Shown here one piece after another: positions 34,802 through 44,964 of a stretch of 64,000 nt of DNA (position 1 is the first letter of the stretch; each line of letters starts with the position of its first letter). Made by a program: the position numbers and the translations under genes. The stretch lies in the NCBI GenBank assembly GCA_029449245.1, contig JANATF010000005.1, forward strand, positions 1,364,001 through 1,428,000. The letters run 5' to 3'. Source of the stretch: Mortierella alpina. Its lineage: Eukaryota > Mortierellomycota > Mortierellomycetes > Mortierellales > Mortierellaceae. The notes below the pieces were generated by a model. It saw nothing but the letters and a program-made list of their open reading frames with translations. It ran no database searches and was not told where the DNA came from.

Positions 34802-35492
34802 GATGTATAAAATACTCATCTATAGCTGCACAGATGGCCCCAAGGTCAAAATGAACCTCGATTTTTTTTTCTTTTTGCGCCACGTTTCAACTTTATTCTT
34901 GCTGCTTGCATTCCAAAGGGTAGTGTCGCACAGATGGGCAGTCAGTTCGTCCGCCCTATTTCAATACTCCATCTTGAGGCGCCGGTTCCTTTCCTATAGT
35001 CTTGACCCTCTCAGATTCTTTGGCTCCTTGAAAGAACAGGGGCAAAGATAGGAACAGAATGAAAAAAAAGGGAAAAAAAAAAAAAAAAAAAGAAAAAAAG
35101 AAAAGAGAAAAAAAAAAAAGAGATAGATTATGTTTTTACAATATTGTTACATGAGAAAGAATTGAAGAAGAGGAAGAGGAAGAGGAAGAGGAAAAAAGGG
35201 TGAAGAGAGTGAAGAGAGTGGGGGAGCACAATCCACAAATGCTCGGGTTCGGTGGTGCTCTGGGAGAGCCAATCTATCCGCGGGTATCCAAGAAGACGCG
35301 CTCGCGTCCTATGGGCTTGGCAAAAGAATGCATACTACTACTGCGTGCGGGCCAAGAATAAGTTCAAACAAGGTCGGCTAGGTTGGGAGAGTTTCGATTT
35401 GACACATGATCGCGCTTTGGTACCAATCCAAGACACATACACTGTGCCACTCTGTCGATAGTCCTTCTTCCACCAACTCAATGGTCCTGCGG
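34802..35492. other. Intergenic region with A-rich and GA-rich simple repeats
   Basis: Between convergent genes. It contains a long A-rich tract (about 35061-35120) and a GGAAGA/GAAGAG run (about 35163-35215). No gene was found; short plus-strand frames here are low complexity. Confidence 0.6.
35061..35120. repeat. A-rich simple repeat
   Basis: About 60 bases, nearly all A with scattered G. It follows the Gyp1-like gene and is followed by a GGAAGA repeat. Confidence 0.9.
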
Positions 35493-37145
35493 CTAGGCTT
35501 GCCCCTGTCCTTGCTGCTTTAGCCATGTCTCAAGACTATGTAGCCAATCCAGATACTCGGCTTCGCTCACAAACAGACTAAACTGGACCTGATTGAGGAA
35601 CTCCATCTCCATGACATTGATTTCCTTAACGCTGATTCCTGTCACTTGAGACCACGTCTTGTTCGTGAACGTATTGTCGTCGAGAAACTTGTTGGCTAGC
35701 ATGAGCGACACGGTGAAGAGCCTGAACTCGGATCCTTGCTGTCCGTGAATGGAAGGGTTATTTTTGAGGAGCTTCTGGATATACTTTAGCGAGAGCAGGA
35801 TCACGGATGATGACAGCTGCGTTGCAGAGAGGACCTAAACAATGTCGCATATAATACATGCAAATGTCAATACGTGCGCAGTGCTCTCAGCTCAAGTCAT
35901 ATTGCTATCTGCAGACTAGACATGTACCTTCAAGCAAAACTTTTTGAACGCCGGACCTGCTGTAGCTGGTACACTTATCCGGTGCGGTACAACGTTGTAA
36001 GCATTGCTCGAGGCGCCGTTGATATTTGGCCGCGTATGCCAAAGGGTATAGACCATCACTGAGGCGAACTCGGCGAGTTGGAGTATACTGGTCTGAGGAT
36101 TTGTCACGACCTCAATCGGTACCGTGTTCCGCGCGTCTCGGGCTGAATCATTGATTGCATGCTGATTCTGTGCCTGTATGCGCTGTTGTTGTTGCTGCTG
36201 CTGCTGTTGTTGTTGTTGCTGTTGCTGTTGTTGCTGTTGCAGTTGCAACTGCAGTTGCTGCTGGTGCTGCTGTTGGACAGTGGAAGGAATGTGCCCTTGC
36301 ATTGACTGTGACGCCATGGTGGTCGAGCCAAGGATCTGATTGCGTTGTTGCTGCGCTTGCGCTTGTTGCGCTTGAATGTTCTGTTGCAACTGCTGTTGCT
36401 GCAATTGCTGTTGCTGTAACTGCTGCTGAAGTTGCTGAGTCTGTAACTGATGCTGCTGTTGCTGTTGCTGTTGCTGATGGTCCGTCTGGGATGCTATGTA
36501 TGGTACTTGTCCTATGGGCTTCGACTGCGAAACCTGAGATTGCATGTACGCCTGAGCCTGCGCGAGACCGTGCTGACTGTAAGCTAGGGGCTGGCTTTGA
36601 GACTGTGGTACAAGAGAGTGTGAAGCAATATAAACCTGCTGATGTGGTGGAAGCTGTTGTTGTTGAAGTTGCTGCGGGAGGATGTGGGTCTGAAGATGAA
36701 TTGATGAGGGGATCTGCTGCTGGAACTGCAGTTGTTGCTGAGACGGCGTCTGCATCTGGTACGGCTGCTGGTATGGTTGTGGAGTGGGTTGTTGGCTCTG
36801 ATACTGTGGTTGCTGGCTCACTATTGACTGTGGCTGCTGATATACATGCTGCTGTTGCTGGAAGGGCTGCTGTTGCTGATACTGCTGCTGTTGCTGGTGC
36901 AGCGCAGTAGGCGTGGTGGAGACAGAGTGCGCAGGATGAGTACTGTAGCTTACACTCGACACAGACATCTGGTCAAAAGCCCCTGTGGCAGTGCCTTGCT
37001 GGCTGATGACATATCCTTGGCCGTTTGATCCCATGGAACCTAAGGGTACGGGCGTGCCAGAGCCCGAGCCCAGTGGCGCTCCTCCATTCGGGTACTGCTG
37101 CCTGCCTGGTGGGTAATAAGCCATGACGGGTGCAAGCGTGTCCAT
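35493..37145 (-). CDS. Gln-rich cyclin of the Pho80/Pcl (Clg1-like) family
   Basis: Two exons on the minus strand: 35928-37145 and 35493-35834 (519 aa). The first about 340 residues are very rich in Gln, with long CAG/CAA runs, plus Ser, Tyr and Pro. The cyclin box begins in exon 1 (ILQLAEFASVMVYTLWHTRP ... AGPAFKKFCLK) and ends in exon 2. There ILLSLKYIQKLLKN, GSEFRLFTVSLMLANKFLDD, NTFTNKTWSQVTGISVKEIN and VMEMEFLNQVQFSLFVSE are textbook Pho80/Pcl cyclin motifs. Such cyclins activate Pho85/Pef1-type CDKs and control phosphate, glycogen or cell-cycle responses. The large Gln-rich N-terminus is reminiscent of Clg1-type cyclins but does not itself fix the subgroup. The gene is convergent with the Gyp1-like gene. 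Confidence 0.9.
36179..36910 (-). repeat. Polyglutamine-coding CAG/CAA repeats in the cyclin gene
   Basis: On the plus strand this reads as clustered CTG/TTG repeats (densest at about 36184-36262, 36400-36480 and 36845-36900). They encode interrupted Gln tracts in the cyclin. Interruptions by Leu, His and Ala codons are frequent. Confidence 0.9.
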
Positions 37146-40100
37146 TCAATAGTCGTCTGTGAGGTGGAGTTGAATTCCTGTCCTTGCAATGAGACAGAGT
37201 TCAATCCTCGGTCGAAACTCGAAATTTCCTTGGACCTGCTTGGACCTGCTTGGAATGAGGGTTGATTAAAGAATGGGAAAAAGAAGGAAAAAGGAATAAA
37301 GGGCGAAATCGCAAGAAGGACTGCGTTAGCGATTCGGTCGTGCTGAAGGCAATGAACATTCACTCCTGCCGACTCTCTTTCCCAGCGCCACGCAATCATC
37401 CCGCGTCCGTTGCCATCCGACAGGTCCAAGGCGAGGGGAGCGAGGGCTGTTCCTTTGTGCTTGTGCAATCGTGGCGGGTTCAGAGCTTACGCTGCGATAA
37501 AAATAGGGTCAGCCCGTCGACTCATCAGCTCCAAAAAAGTCATTTTTAGACACTACACAGGAACACAAGCGCTCTTTCTCAACCGTCGACCTCCAAGAGA
37601 GAACCAGGCCCAGAGCGATGCCGGCACCAATGGAACATCGCGCGCCAAGCCCATTCCATGCACAAACACTTGGATGCTAGCTCTCAACACAAGTAAATAA
37701 ACCGATGATTGCGACCCTCACTCCCCCTGTATCAAAATGCTGTGGGGGTGCACAAGCTTGTAGGATGGGGATGGACAGTCTTCACGGATCAACAAGCAGC
37801 AAACATAGTTCCGTACCAGAAATGAGCTGCTGGAGGAGTGTGTGAAGAAAAGAAAGGAAAGTGATGTTTTTTTTCAGCCAAGCGCAGTGACTACTATCCC
37901 AATCTATCATCGAAGGACTGTCCAAATTTCAGAGTGGCCGCCGATGCTTGTGCCAAGGTCAACTTTTCACAGCGCAGCTGGATACTGTGTACGTCACCAG
38001 AGGCGCCACCAACTTTCCTTCCTTGCTCTTCGCCATCTCCCGCCGAGCAATGTCCCCGATCCTATTCGAGACCCCTGAAAAAAAAAAGGAAGGTGTGCAT
38101 AAAATGAATGCGCCGAGGGTCATGGCTGCTTGCATGAATGCCCCTGAGAATACTCTCGACACAGCCCATCACCCGCCACAGACACAAAGTAAAAAAAACC
38201 CCAGCTTGCTGATCAGTAGCCTGGTGATCCTATTATTACGATCCATGAGCTGGGTATCAATCGATAGGTAACCCGCATCATTCCAGAACACTCATATGGA
38301 CAATGGTGCCAGAAGACTACTGTTGAAGTATGGTGTCAAAATAGTGCGATCCGTAAGTAGGCTGTTTGACATGACTGTGCAATGGTAACTATGGTAAGGT
38401 ATAAGGTTGCATTGTGCAGAGTTTGTGCACCGGTGATCGAGACCATTTTTCTCAACGACAAACATGCACGCAAAAACAAACATCCACCATGCAGATAATG
38501 CACAACTGTCGGTCGAATGGGAAGTAGGGACCATGAGCTTGGGCAACGGTATTGAAAAGTGAATCTAGGCTGCTACAGTACTATAGTTTTCGTTCCTGAG
38601 GCGCTAAGGTCACTGGTGCATAATTCCTGAGGAAGGACAACAGCAAGTTGATAGGAAAGCATTCATTAATCTCTTCTACTACTGCATCTATCTGTACATC
38701 CCTCTATCTATACATCCTGTTCTTGCAGGCAGAATGGCCCTGTTGGAAGAATGATCAGGATAAGGAGCTGTAAAATGAGCGGGTCGGCTGCGACTCTCGC
38801 ATAGCGGTTGTGTCGGTGGTTATATAACCAAGCATCTTGATCCGAGATAGAGGACAGTGTAAAATCCCTCAATCCGTGCCTCTTACATCCCAATGGTACA
38901 TATGCATCTGACGGAGACGACCTTAGAGAAATGAGGCGATCGGGCCAGCAGAGATGCCTTGACAGCACGTTTTAGCATTTTTGAACACCGACGGGCCTGT
39001 AGAGCAACCCTCCGTAGCGCCTTCGCCGTCAACGCGTGATTTTGATGATCAGTCGTAGTTTGATTTGGGGACAGCGTCCATGTTCAACCGTTAGATCGCC
39101 TTCGATGCCCCCCATGTTTGGTCTTCAAGCGCCAGCAACTGCCCCAGCTGGTGTAACTGCTCGGAAAAGTTCGCGGGTGAAGAGTACCATGTGCAGCTTG
39201 CCGTCGATGTTGTCCAACAAGACGCTAGCATTGAAGCATTCCCAGGCCAATGGAGACACCAAGGCGAGAGAGCGTGCGATGAGACCGATAGATAGAGAGA
39301 TAGAGAGATCGACGTGCATGTTGGCATGCTCACCCCCTTCAATGCTCCTGTCTTGTTGGTTGTTGTTTCCTTTATGCTTGCAGCTCACGGTAACTCCTCA
39401 ATATTCCGAAAAAAAACTACCGGCGGGCACAGGACAGAAAAAGCGTTGAGATGAGCCAAGCTTGTTATGCTTCTGCGTTTTGCTGTTTTGCGTACTTGCG
39501 TGGATCGGGAGCAGAATGGAATATACCCGTTCATGCTGACTGGAACCGAAGAACGGGGTCCTCGACCAAAGAACGCCTGACCAAGTTTCTCTTCAGCATA
39601 TTTTTTTTTTTTTTTTGATCGTGGAGAATATTTAACTGTGATAACGACATGAAAGGGAAAATGAAGGGAAGCGAGAAGGGAAGCAAAAAGGGAGGGAGAG
39701 CAAGAAAAAAAGGGGGAAAGCAAAGAACATGACTTGATTGGGGATTACTGCGTCCTGTATGCGGGATTCTTGGGCGACGCTCCTTGGTCCTTTTTCGCTC
39801 GCTCGTGATGCCCGCCAATAACGGGTCATTCGAGAGTTGAGAATGGGATCAGAAGGTCCTGTCCCTCACGGAAAAAGAGAAGAGAGAGAGCGAGAGACGT
39901 TGCATGGAGGAGAGGATCGAGGACCACTTCGAGGGCGAAACGGGAATAAGCAATGGTTTCTTGGAGACATTCTTATGCTGCCATAGACAGCGAGAGCGAG
40001 AGCGCGAGAGGGAGCGTGTCGTGAGAGACAGGGAGTGGGTCTAGCAGAGGGTTGTACACATGGTGTTCTGTTTCCTTGGGCCTTCTCTCTCCCTTCCCTT

Positions 40101-40858
40101 TGCCTTTGCCCCTTATCGCCTCCACTGCTTTTTGTTTACGTTTGCATTCAATGCGCGCTGGATATTGAAAGAACATCCAGTGCGTGCGAACATGTGTGCG
40201 CGAATATGTGTATGAATAGCCAAGACTCAATGGCTGGGTCGTTGACTCGCTGCATGTATTCATTTGTAGGCTCGATTCATTTCTACTGTGTGTCTCCGCC
40301 GCACACGCACACAGACTCACAAGGCGACCGCTCGCATGTCATCCCTCCAGTCCCTTGCTCATGTCCGTCCAACAGCGAGCAACCAACAACCTGCAACTCC
40401 AGCTACAACCACGCCTACAAACTACACATCCCTTTTTTCCAGCCAAGCGCCTCTCGTCGCTGTCCGTCTGTGGATTTCCCAAAGCCCATTGGCCCGTGGA
40501 CGTCCGCCTCTCTCTTCCGTTCCTTTTTATTTTTCACTCAAGACTTCTCGCCTCCCATCCACCTTTGACCACTCTCCTCTTCTCTCCTCAGCTCGCCTCC
40601 CCTTCGTGTCCTTCTCGTGCCCTTCTCGCCTTGCCGTGTCCTTCGTCTCCACGTTTGGCCTTCGAAGATCCTTCCTCCCCTAGGCCTGACCCCCCACCCT
40701 CTGGTTGCTCTCTCTCTCTCTCTCTCTCGATACCTTGTCCTTCTCAACCCGACACGCTCTTTCATTGTCGTGTTCCATTCGCATTCCTCTCGGCCCTTAC
40801 TCATTCAAGCACTCTTGGCCCCCCGCTGAAACATATTCACCCGGTACTCCTGCCAGCA
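37146..40858. other. Gene-poor 3.7-kb region upstream of the Rsr1-type GTPase
   Basis: No gene is convincingly supported. Notable contents are a 12-bp direct duplication (cttggacctg-type) at 37231-37255, T runs near 39600-39617, and a GA-type run at 39876-39900. A long pyrimidine-rich stretch (about 40430-40850, including a TC microsatellite at about 40703-40729) is the probable leader and promoter of the GTPase gene. On the minus strand, 39091-39330 encodes a protein-like fragment (NASVLLDNIDGKLHMVLFTREL) that may be an unplaced exon; see findings. Remaining ORFs are short and low complexity. Confidence 0.5.
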
Positions 40859-42768
40859 ATGCGCGAATACAAGCTAGTCGTCCTCGGCTCTGGTGGCGTC
40901 GGTAAATCGGCCCTGGTAAGTCTCTACAACCGCAAGAATATGAGATCGATGAGGAACGAAGGGCTTTGATCAGGGGCTGGGCTCAGTGGGGATGTGGGAT
41001 GGCGAGGGTGTATTAAGACCTGTTCTGGCGGTACTTGGGGCGCAGAAAAAAAAAGAGAGAGAGGTACATTCCGCAATATTGTGAACAAAAAGCTGCTCTC
41101 CTTGGAGCGTGGCGACGATCTAAAATGAACGATCTTTGGATCGGGGGAGAAGCATCGGTCTCATATCCTGACCACACTAGGTCGAGAGACAGTGGACCTA
41201 TCAGCGTCTGTGGATGGGAGACTTCAGCATGCTGGGAATGGGCCGTATGCTTTCTTGCAAGGGAGCATGCCGTGCGTGTGGGCAAAAGAATGAAGTTTGA
41301 GGGGGTCATACAGATACATGATAGAGGGAAAGGGCGAATGCAATGTGTATGTGGAGTGGGTCAGAGTCAGGGAACTGTGCAGTCAAAGCTTCGTTCGCTT
41401 CTCTCTTTCCTTGGCTCTGTATTTCTGAACCAACATGCACAACGAGCTGAGGGGCGAGGAGGAGCAGGAGAAAGGGTGGAGGAGGGGGGTGAGAGGACAC
41501 AAAGCATATGCACCTCAGAGTGCTGTTGCCTAACCAATGCATCGATTGAGCGGATCCCCTTGCACCCGATTTCACGAGGGCACGGTGGTCCTCATGCTCT
41601 TTTGCTCTAGTGCTCTTAGACCTTTCCTGGGTTGAGATCAGAATCACTAACGACAACTTCTCGCCTTGCTCTCGATGTCTGCTTCGACCTCCCTTCCATA
41701 CACCCCTCCAACCTCCCCCTTTCTCGCTGTCATCACAGACCGTACAGTTTGTACAGTCCGTCTTTGTAGATCGATATGATCCAACTATTGAGGACTCTTA
41801 CAGAAAGCAGGTCGAGGTCGATAACCACCAATGTATGCTCGAAATCCTCGACACGGCCGGAACAGAACAGTTCACAGCAATGCGCGACCTCTACATGAAA
41901 AACGGACAAGGCTTCATTCTAGTCTTTTCTATCATCGCCATCGCCACGTTCGAGGAGCTCTTCGAACTACACCGACAGATCCTGCGTGTCAAAGACACGC
42001 CAACTGTAAGTCCACCCACTTTCTCCCCCATCAACTCCTCTGTGTATCTATACTTCAAGTTCCACCGCACAATGGGAAAAAAGAGCACACCACCAGTCAG
42101 TGTTGGCAATGGCAAGGACGAAATGAATGTCAGCATATATCGATGGAAAGAACCCTCTCAGTCAGCGATGGTTGCACGCAGGAATGAGGCGGTCAGCAAA
42201 TCACACTATGCGGAGTACGGAGTGAGGCTACACAACAACATCAACGGAGTGTACCATGCAAAAGGGTACACAAGAATAACGAGAAAGGAAAAAAGACTGC
42301 AACCATGGCCCGATATGAGGGAGCGTTCTAAAAGATAGGGCGTAAGGCCAGTAACAAACGGGTGGAGAAGGAAAGAACCAGAAAAACAGCGCACAATATG
42401 CGCCCGCATTTGACCTTGACAAAAAAGCCCTCTTCTGCAGATAGTGTCTGCGTCCGTTGGGGTGCGCAAGATTCAAAAGACCTTACCGATAACTATTCTA
42501 ACAGAGAACTTCGTTTCGACATATGCCCCTGTAGGTGCCAATTGTTTTAGTAGGCAACAAGTGCGACTTGGAAGACGATCGCAAAGTTCAGCGGGAGAGA
42601 GGGGCCCTGCTTTCAGAAAAGTGGGGAAACATTCCGTTTTACGAGACTTCCGCAAGGACTAGGATAAACGTAGACGAGGTGTTCTACGACCTCGTCAGGA
42701 TGATCAACCGACAAAACCCAATCAGCAAGGACAAGACAAAGAAGGGAAAGAAGTGTACTATCTTGTAG
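40859..42768 (+). CDS. RSR1: Rap/Rsr1 (Bud1)-type small GTPase
   Basis: Three exons: 40859-40915, 41739-42005 and 42535-42768 (185 aa). The P-loop is [10 protein letters not shown] (residues 10-19), the effector loop [11 protein letters not shown], switch [15 protein letters not shown], then NKCDLEDDR and the guanine-specificity motif ETSAR. The C-terminus is Lys-rich and ends in the CAAX box CTIL, whose final Leu predicts geranylgeranylation. [18 protein letters not shown] and [19 protein letters not shown] are typical of the Rap1/Rsr1 subgroup, with Thr after EQF. Rsr1 is the landmark GTPase for polarity-site selection upstream of Cdc42. Introns of 823 and 529 bp are far longer than those of neighbouring genes. 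All nucleotide-binding residues are intact. Confidence 0.95.
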
Positions 42769-43415
42769 CGAATGCAAGACCAAATAACCCCACCCTCTGC
42801 TTTCGACCGGATCAGCCTCTCTTTGTCCACCCATATCGTCTGCTGCAGGAAGTAGGAGCTGTTGGAAGATTTTGCCGGATGGCGTGGCTGCATCCGCAGA
42901 CGGAATGCGACTATGATTGTAAATCTCTCAACCTTGTTTGATTGTTGGATCCTCTTTTATTTCTCTCTCGCCCTTCTCCATCTCTGCTTCTGCTTCTGCT
43001 CTGACGTTCACTCTGCTCTACAAGCCTTATAGGCGAAGAAAAAAAAAGAACGCATGACCTTCCGCACATACCATATCACTTCTAACTGTCCATAACCAAT
43101 GCTTTCTTTGTGCTGTACATTATTGCTATTTCCTGTTTTCATGTTTCGATTCCCTTCCCCTTCCTCTCTCTCTCGCAAAAAAAAAGCAACTTTCTTAATA
43201 AAAAAAAAGAAAAAGAAACCATTGAAACGACTGTTGTCTGTCTGCTTTCTCAAGAGTCTCCGAATCATGCATCATGCATCATGCCTATACGCTGTTTTTT
43301 TTCCTGCTGTGCAAAACCCATATTCGGAACGAGGTGTCGTTGCTGGTCTCTGCTGTTGAATTGGGCAAAGCAAACATTAACCCCGAGCCCGTTTTTTTTT
43401 ATTTTTCACTCGTTT
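42769..43415. other. Intergenic region between convergent GTPase and membrane-protein genes
   Basis: 3' flanks of both genes. A-rich runs occur at about 43177-43216. No coding signal was found. Confidence 0.5.
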
Positions 43416-43430
43416 TTATTTTTCACTCGA
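43394..43430. repeat. Direct 17-bp duplication at the stop codon of the membrane-protein gene
   Basis: The segment atttttcactcg preceded by a T run occurs twice in tandem. The copy nearest the gene includes its stop codon (TAA on the minus strand). The duplication leaves the reading frame unchanged. Confidence 0.7.
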
Positions 43431-44453
43431 GGTGGTAAAGCCCGGTACAACTACCACTTTTTCTGGCGCTAATTCGTCTTCACCGCCTTGGAGCGCCGCC
43501 TCCTCTTCCTCGTCCGGCACATCGAGTAAAACAACGTGAGTTTGAAGACCATTTTGTAAAGCCGCAGACGACGACGACGACGCCGACTGCGGTTGTCGCT
43601 GTTGTTGTTGTTGTAGTTGTTGCGATTGTTCTTGCCCCTGAGGCTGCTCTTGAACTTGTTGTGTTTGTGTTTGCTTTTGTTGTCCTTCCTGTACTTGCTC
43701 GTGTTCTCGTTCTTGTTGAGAATAAGGTTTCTGCAGTAACAGCTCGCCACGATTCACGGTCGAGGAGGAAGGAACGGCCCCAGCGCTGCTGCTGCTGCCA
43801 TCACCCACGCCGCTCCCCTCTTGTGTTAGGTACGCACCTGATGACTGGCGGATGGCCTCAAGACTGCGGAGGTGCTTCTCGTCTTCCACTGAACGGTGCT
43901 GGTCTTTGGAGGAAGATTGCATTGGCTGTAACGGATGCAGGACCCTGCTTTGTCCTGGGCCTGGCGGCTGTAATGGCTGCTGGAGAATATGCCTGGGCAC
44001 AAGAACAAATTCCTCGCCATTCTGTCCACGCTGGTTGGTCACGTAAATTGGGAAGGACTGCATCCCTGCAGGAAGTATAATGCCTGCTTGAACTTGAGTG
44101 ACCGCCAGGGGCAAGGCGTGCATAGGCGGACCGTTCGGGCCTGGGAGGGTCGCGGCAGCCTCGCGCGCTTTTCTGGCCCTGGATCCACGGTAGCAGCTAA
44201 CAGCACAGGCCACAATCCCCAAGATCGTAAAAACGATAGCTACAATGAAAAGTGTTTGAAGTGGTTCGCTATAGCGATCAGGGATATACATGATGGGAGG
44301 ATCGGGATCAGGATAGGGCTCTGGCTTTTGGGATGGATAGGTTGACGGATAGAGCCAATGAGTAGGGTAAGGGTTATACGTCGGCCAGTCCTGGACCTGC
44401 GACTTTGTAGGAAAAGGAAAGCGGCTACCACTGGATGTGGAGGCAGACGACAT
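43416..44453 (-). CDS. Single-pass membrane protein, function unknown
   Basis: Intronless, 345 aa. I do not recognise a family. The N-terminal 72 residues are Pro/Tyr/Ser-rich and lack a signal peptide (NPYPTHWLYPSTYPSQKPEPYPDPD). One strong membrane segment follows (LQTLFIVAIVFTILGIVACAV) and is immediately followed by a basic stop-transfer CYRGSRARKAREA, predicting N-outside, C-inside topology. The cytosolic part has a Val/Pro-rich stretch, a charged QEREHEQVQEGQQKQTQTQ region, a Gln tract, and the acidic motif DVPDEEEEAALQGGEDE near the end. The open frame continues upstream to an ATG at 44585, but that extension is unlikely. The layout resembles fungal wall or stress sensor-type membrane proteins, without identifiable sensor domains. 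Confidence 0.7.
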   Translation of the reverse strand: MSSASTSSGSRFPFPTKSQVQDWPTYNPYPTHWLYPSTYPSQKPEPYPDPDPPIMYIPDRYSEPLQTLFIVAIVFTILGIVACAVSCYRGSRARKAREAAATLPGPNGPPMHALPLAVTQVQAGIILPAGMQSFPIYVTNQRGQNGEEFVLVPRHILQQPLQPPGPGQSRVLHPLQPMQSSSKDQHRSVEDEKHLRSLEAIRQSSGAYLTQEGSGVGDGSSSSAGAVPSSSTVNRGELLLQKPYSQQEREHEQVQEGQQKQTQTQQVQEQPQGQEQSQQLQQQQQRQPQSASSSSSAALQNGLQTHVVLLDVPDEEEEAALQGGEDELAPEKVVVVPGFTTSSEK

Positions 44454-44964
44454 GGGGAATGGAGAGATGAAAGAGAGAGGAAGAAGGTATTTATCGCGTT
44501 CATGTACATAACAACAAAAAGCACGACAGACCGCAGCAATTTCAAGTCGAGGAGCGCATGTAGAAATGCAAATGGTGGCAAGCACGACCAGTTATGAGCC
44601 AAGCCAAGAAAAGAAAAGGTTCGCTGTGTTTGTTTAGGCACGACACAGACTGGCATGATGGCAAAACTCTTTCAAGATGTCGTATTTTAATACTCGTTGT
44701 GCAGTGCATTCTTGTATTCATATGGCAGATTTGCTGCAATGAACTTTCATCGCTGAAGTGCTTAGAGTTCTCACTTCAAGCTATGGCGATGATTACTTCT
44801 CACCTAGGCACCACTGATCCGAGATGCAAACATGACGGTGTAAACGAAACTTTATAAACACAACTTCGCACCGGGTGCTTCGTTAAATTATTTTATGAAT
44901 GCTGGGCGCCGTACCTCAAAGACATGGGAAGTTCTCATAGAGGCGAGACATCCGCGCCGCCCTA
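44454..44964. other. Spacer between two minus-strand genes
   Basis: Contains the presumed promoter and leader of the membrane-protein gene and the 3' flank of the zinc-cluster gene. Nothing else is recognised. Confidence 0.45.

Noticed and set aside
36155-36910. 251-codon plus-strand Ala/Val-rich ORF
   Set aside because: Antisense reading of the polyglutamine CAG/CAA tract of the cyclin gene.
37842-38271. Plus-strand ORFs in the 3.7-kb gap
   Set aside because: Short, without motifs, and with composition following local sequence bias.
44454-44585. Upstream ATG for the membrane protein at 44585
   Set aside because: Encodes a Cys-rich, unconvincing leader and would leave the clear Pro/Tyr ectodomain internal; probably 5' UTR.
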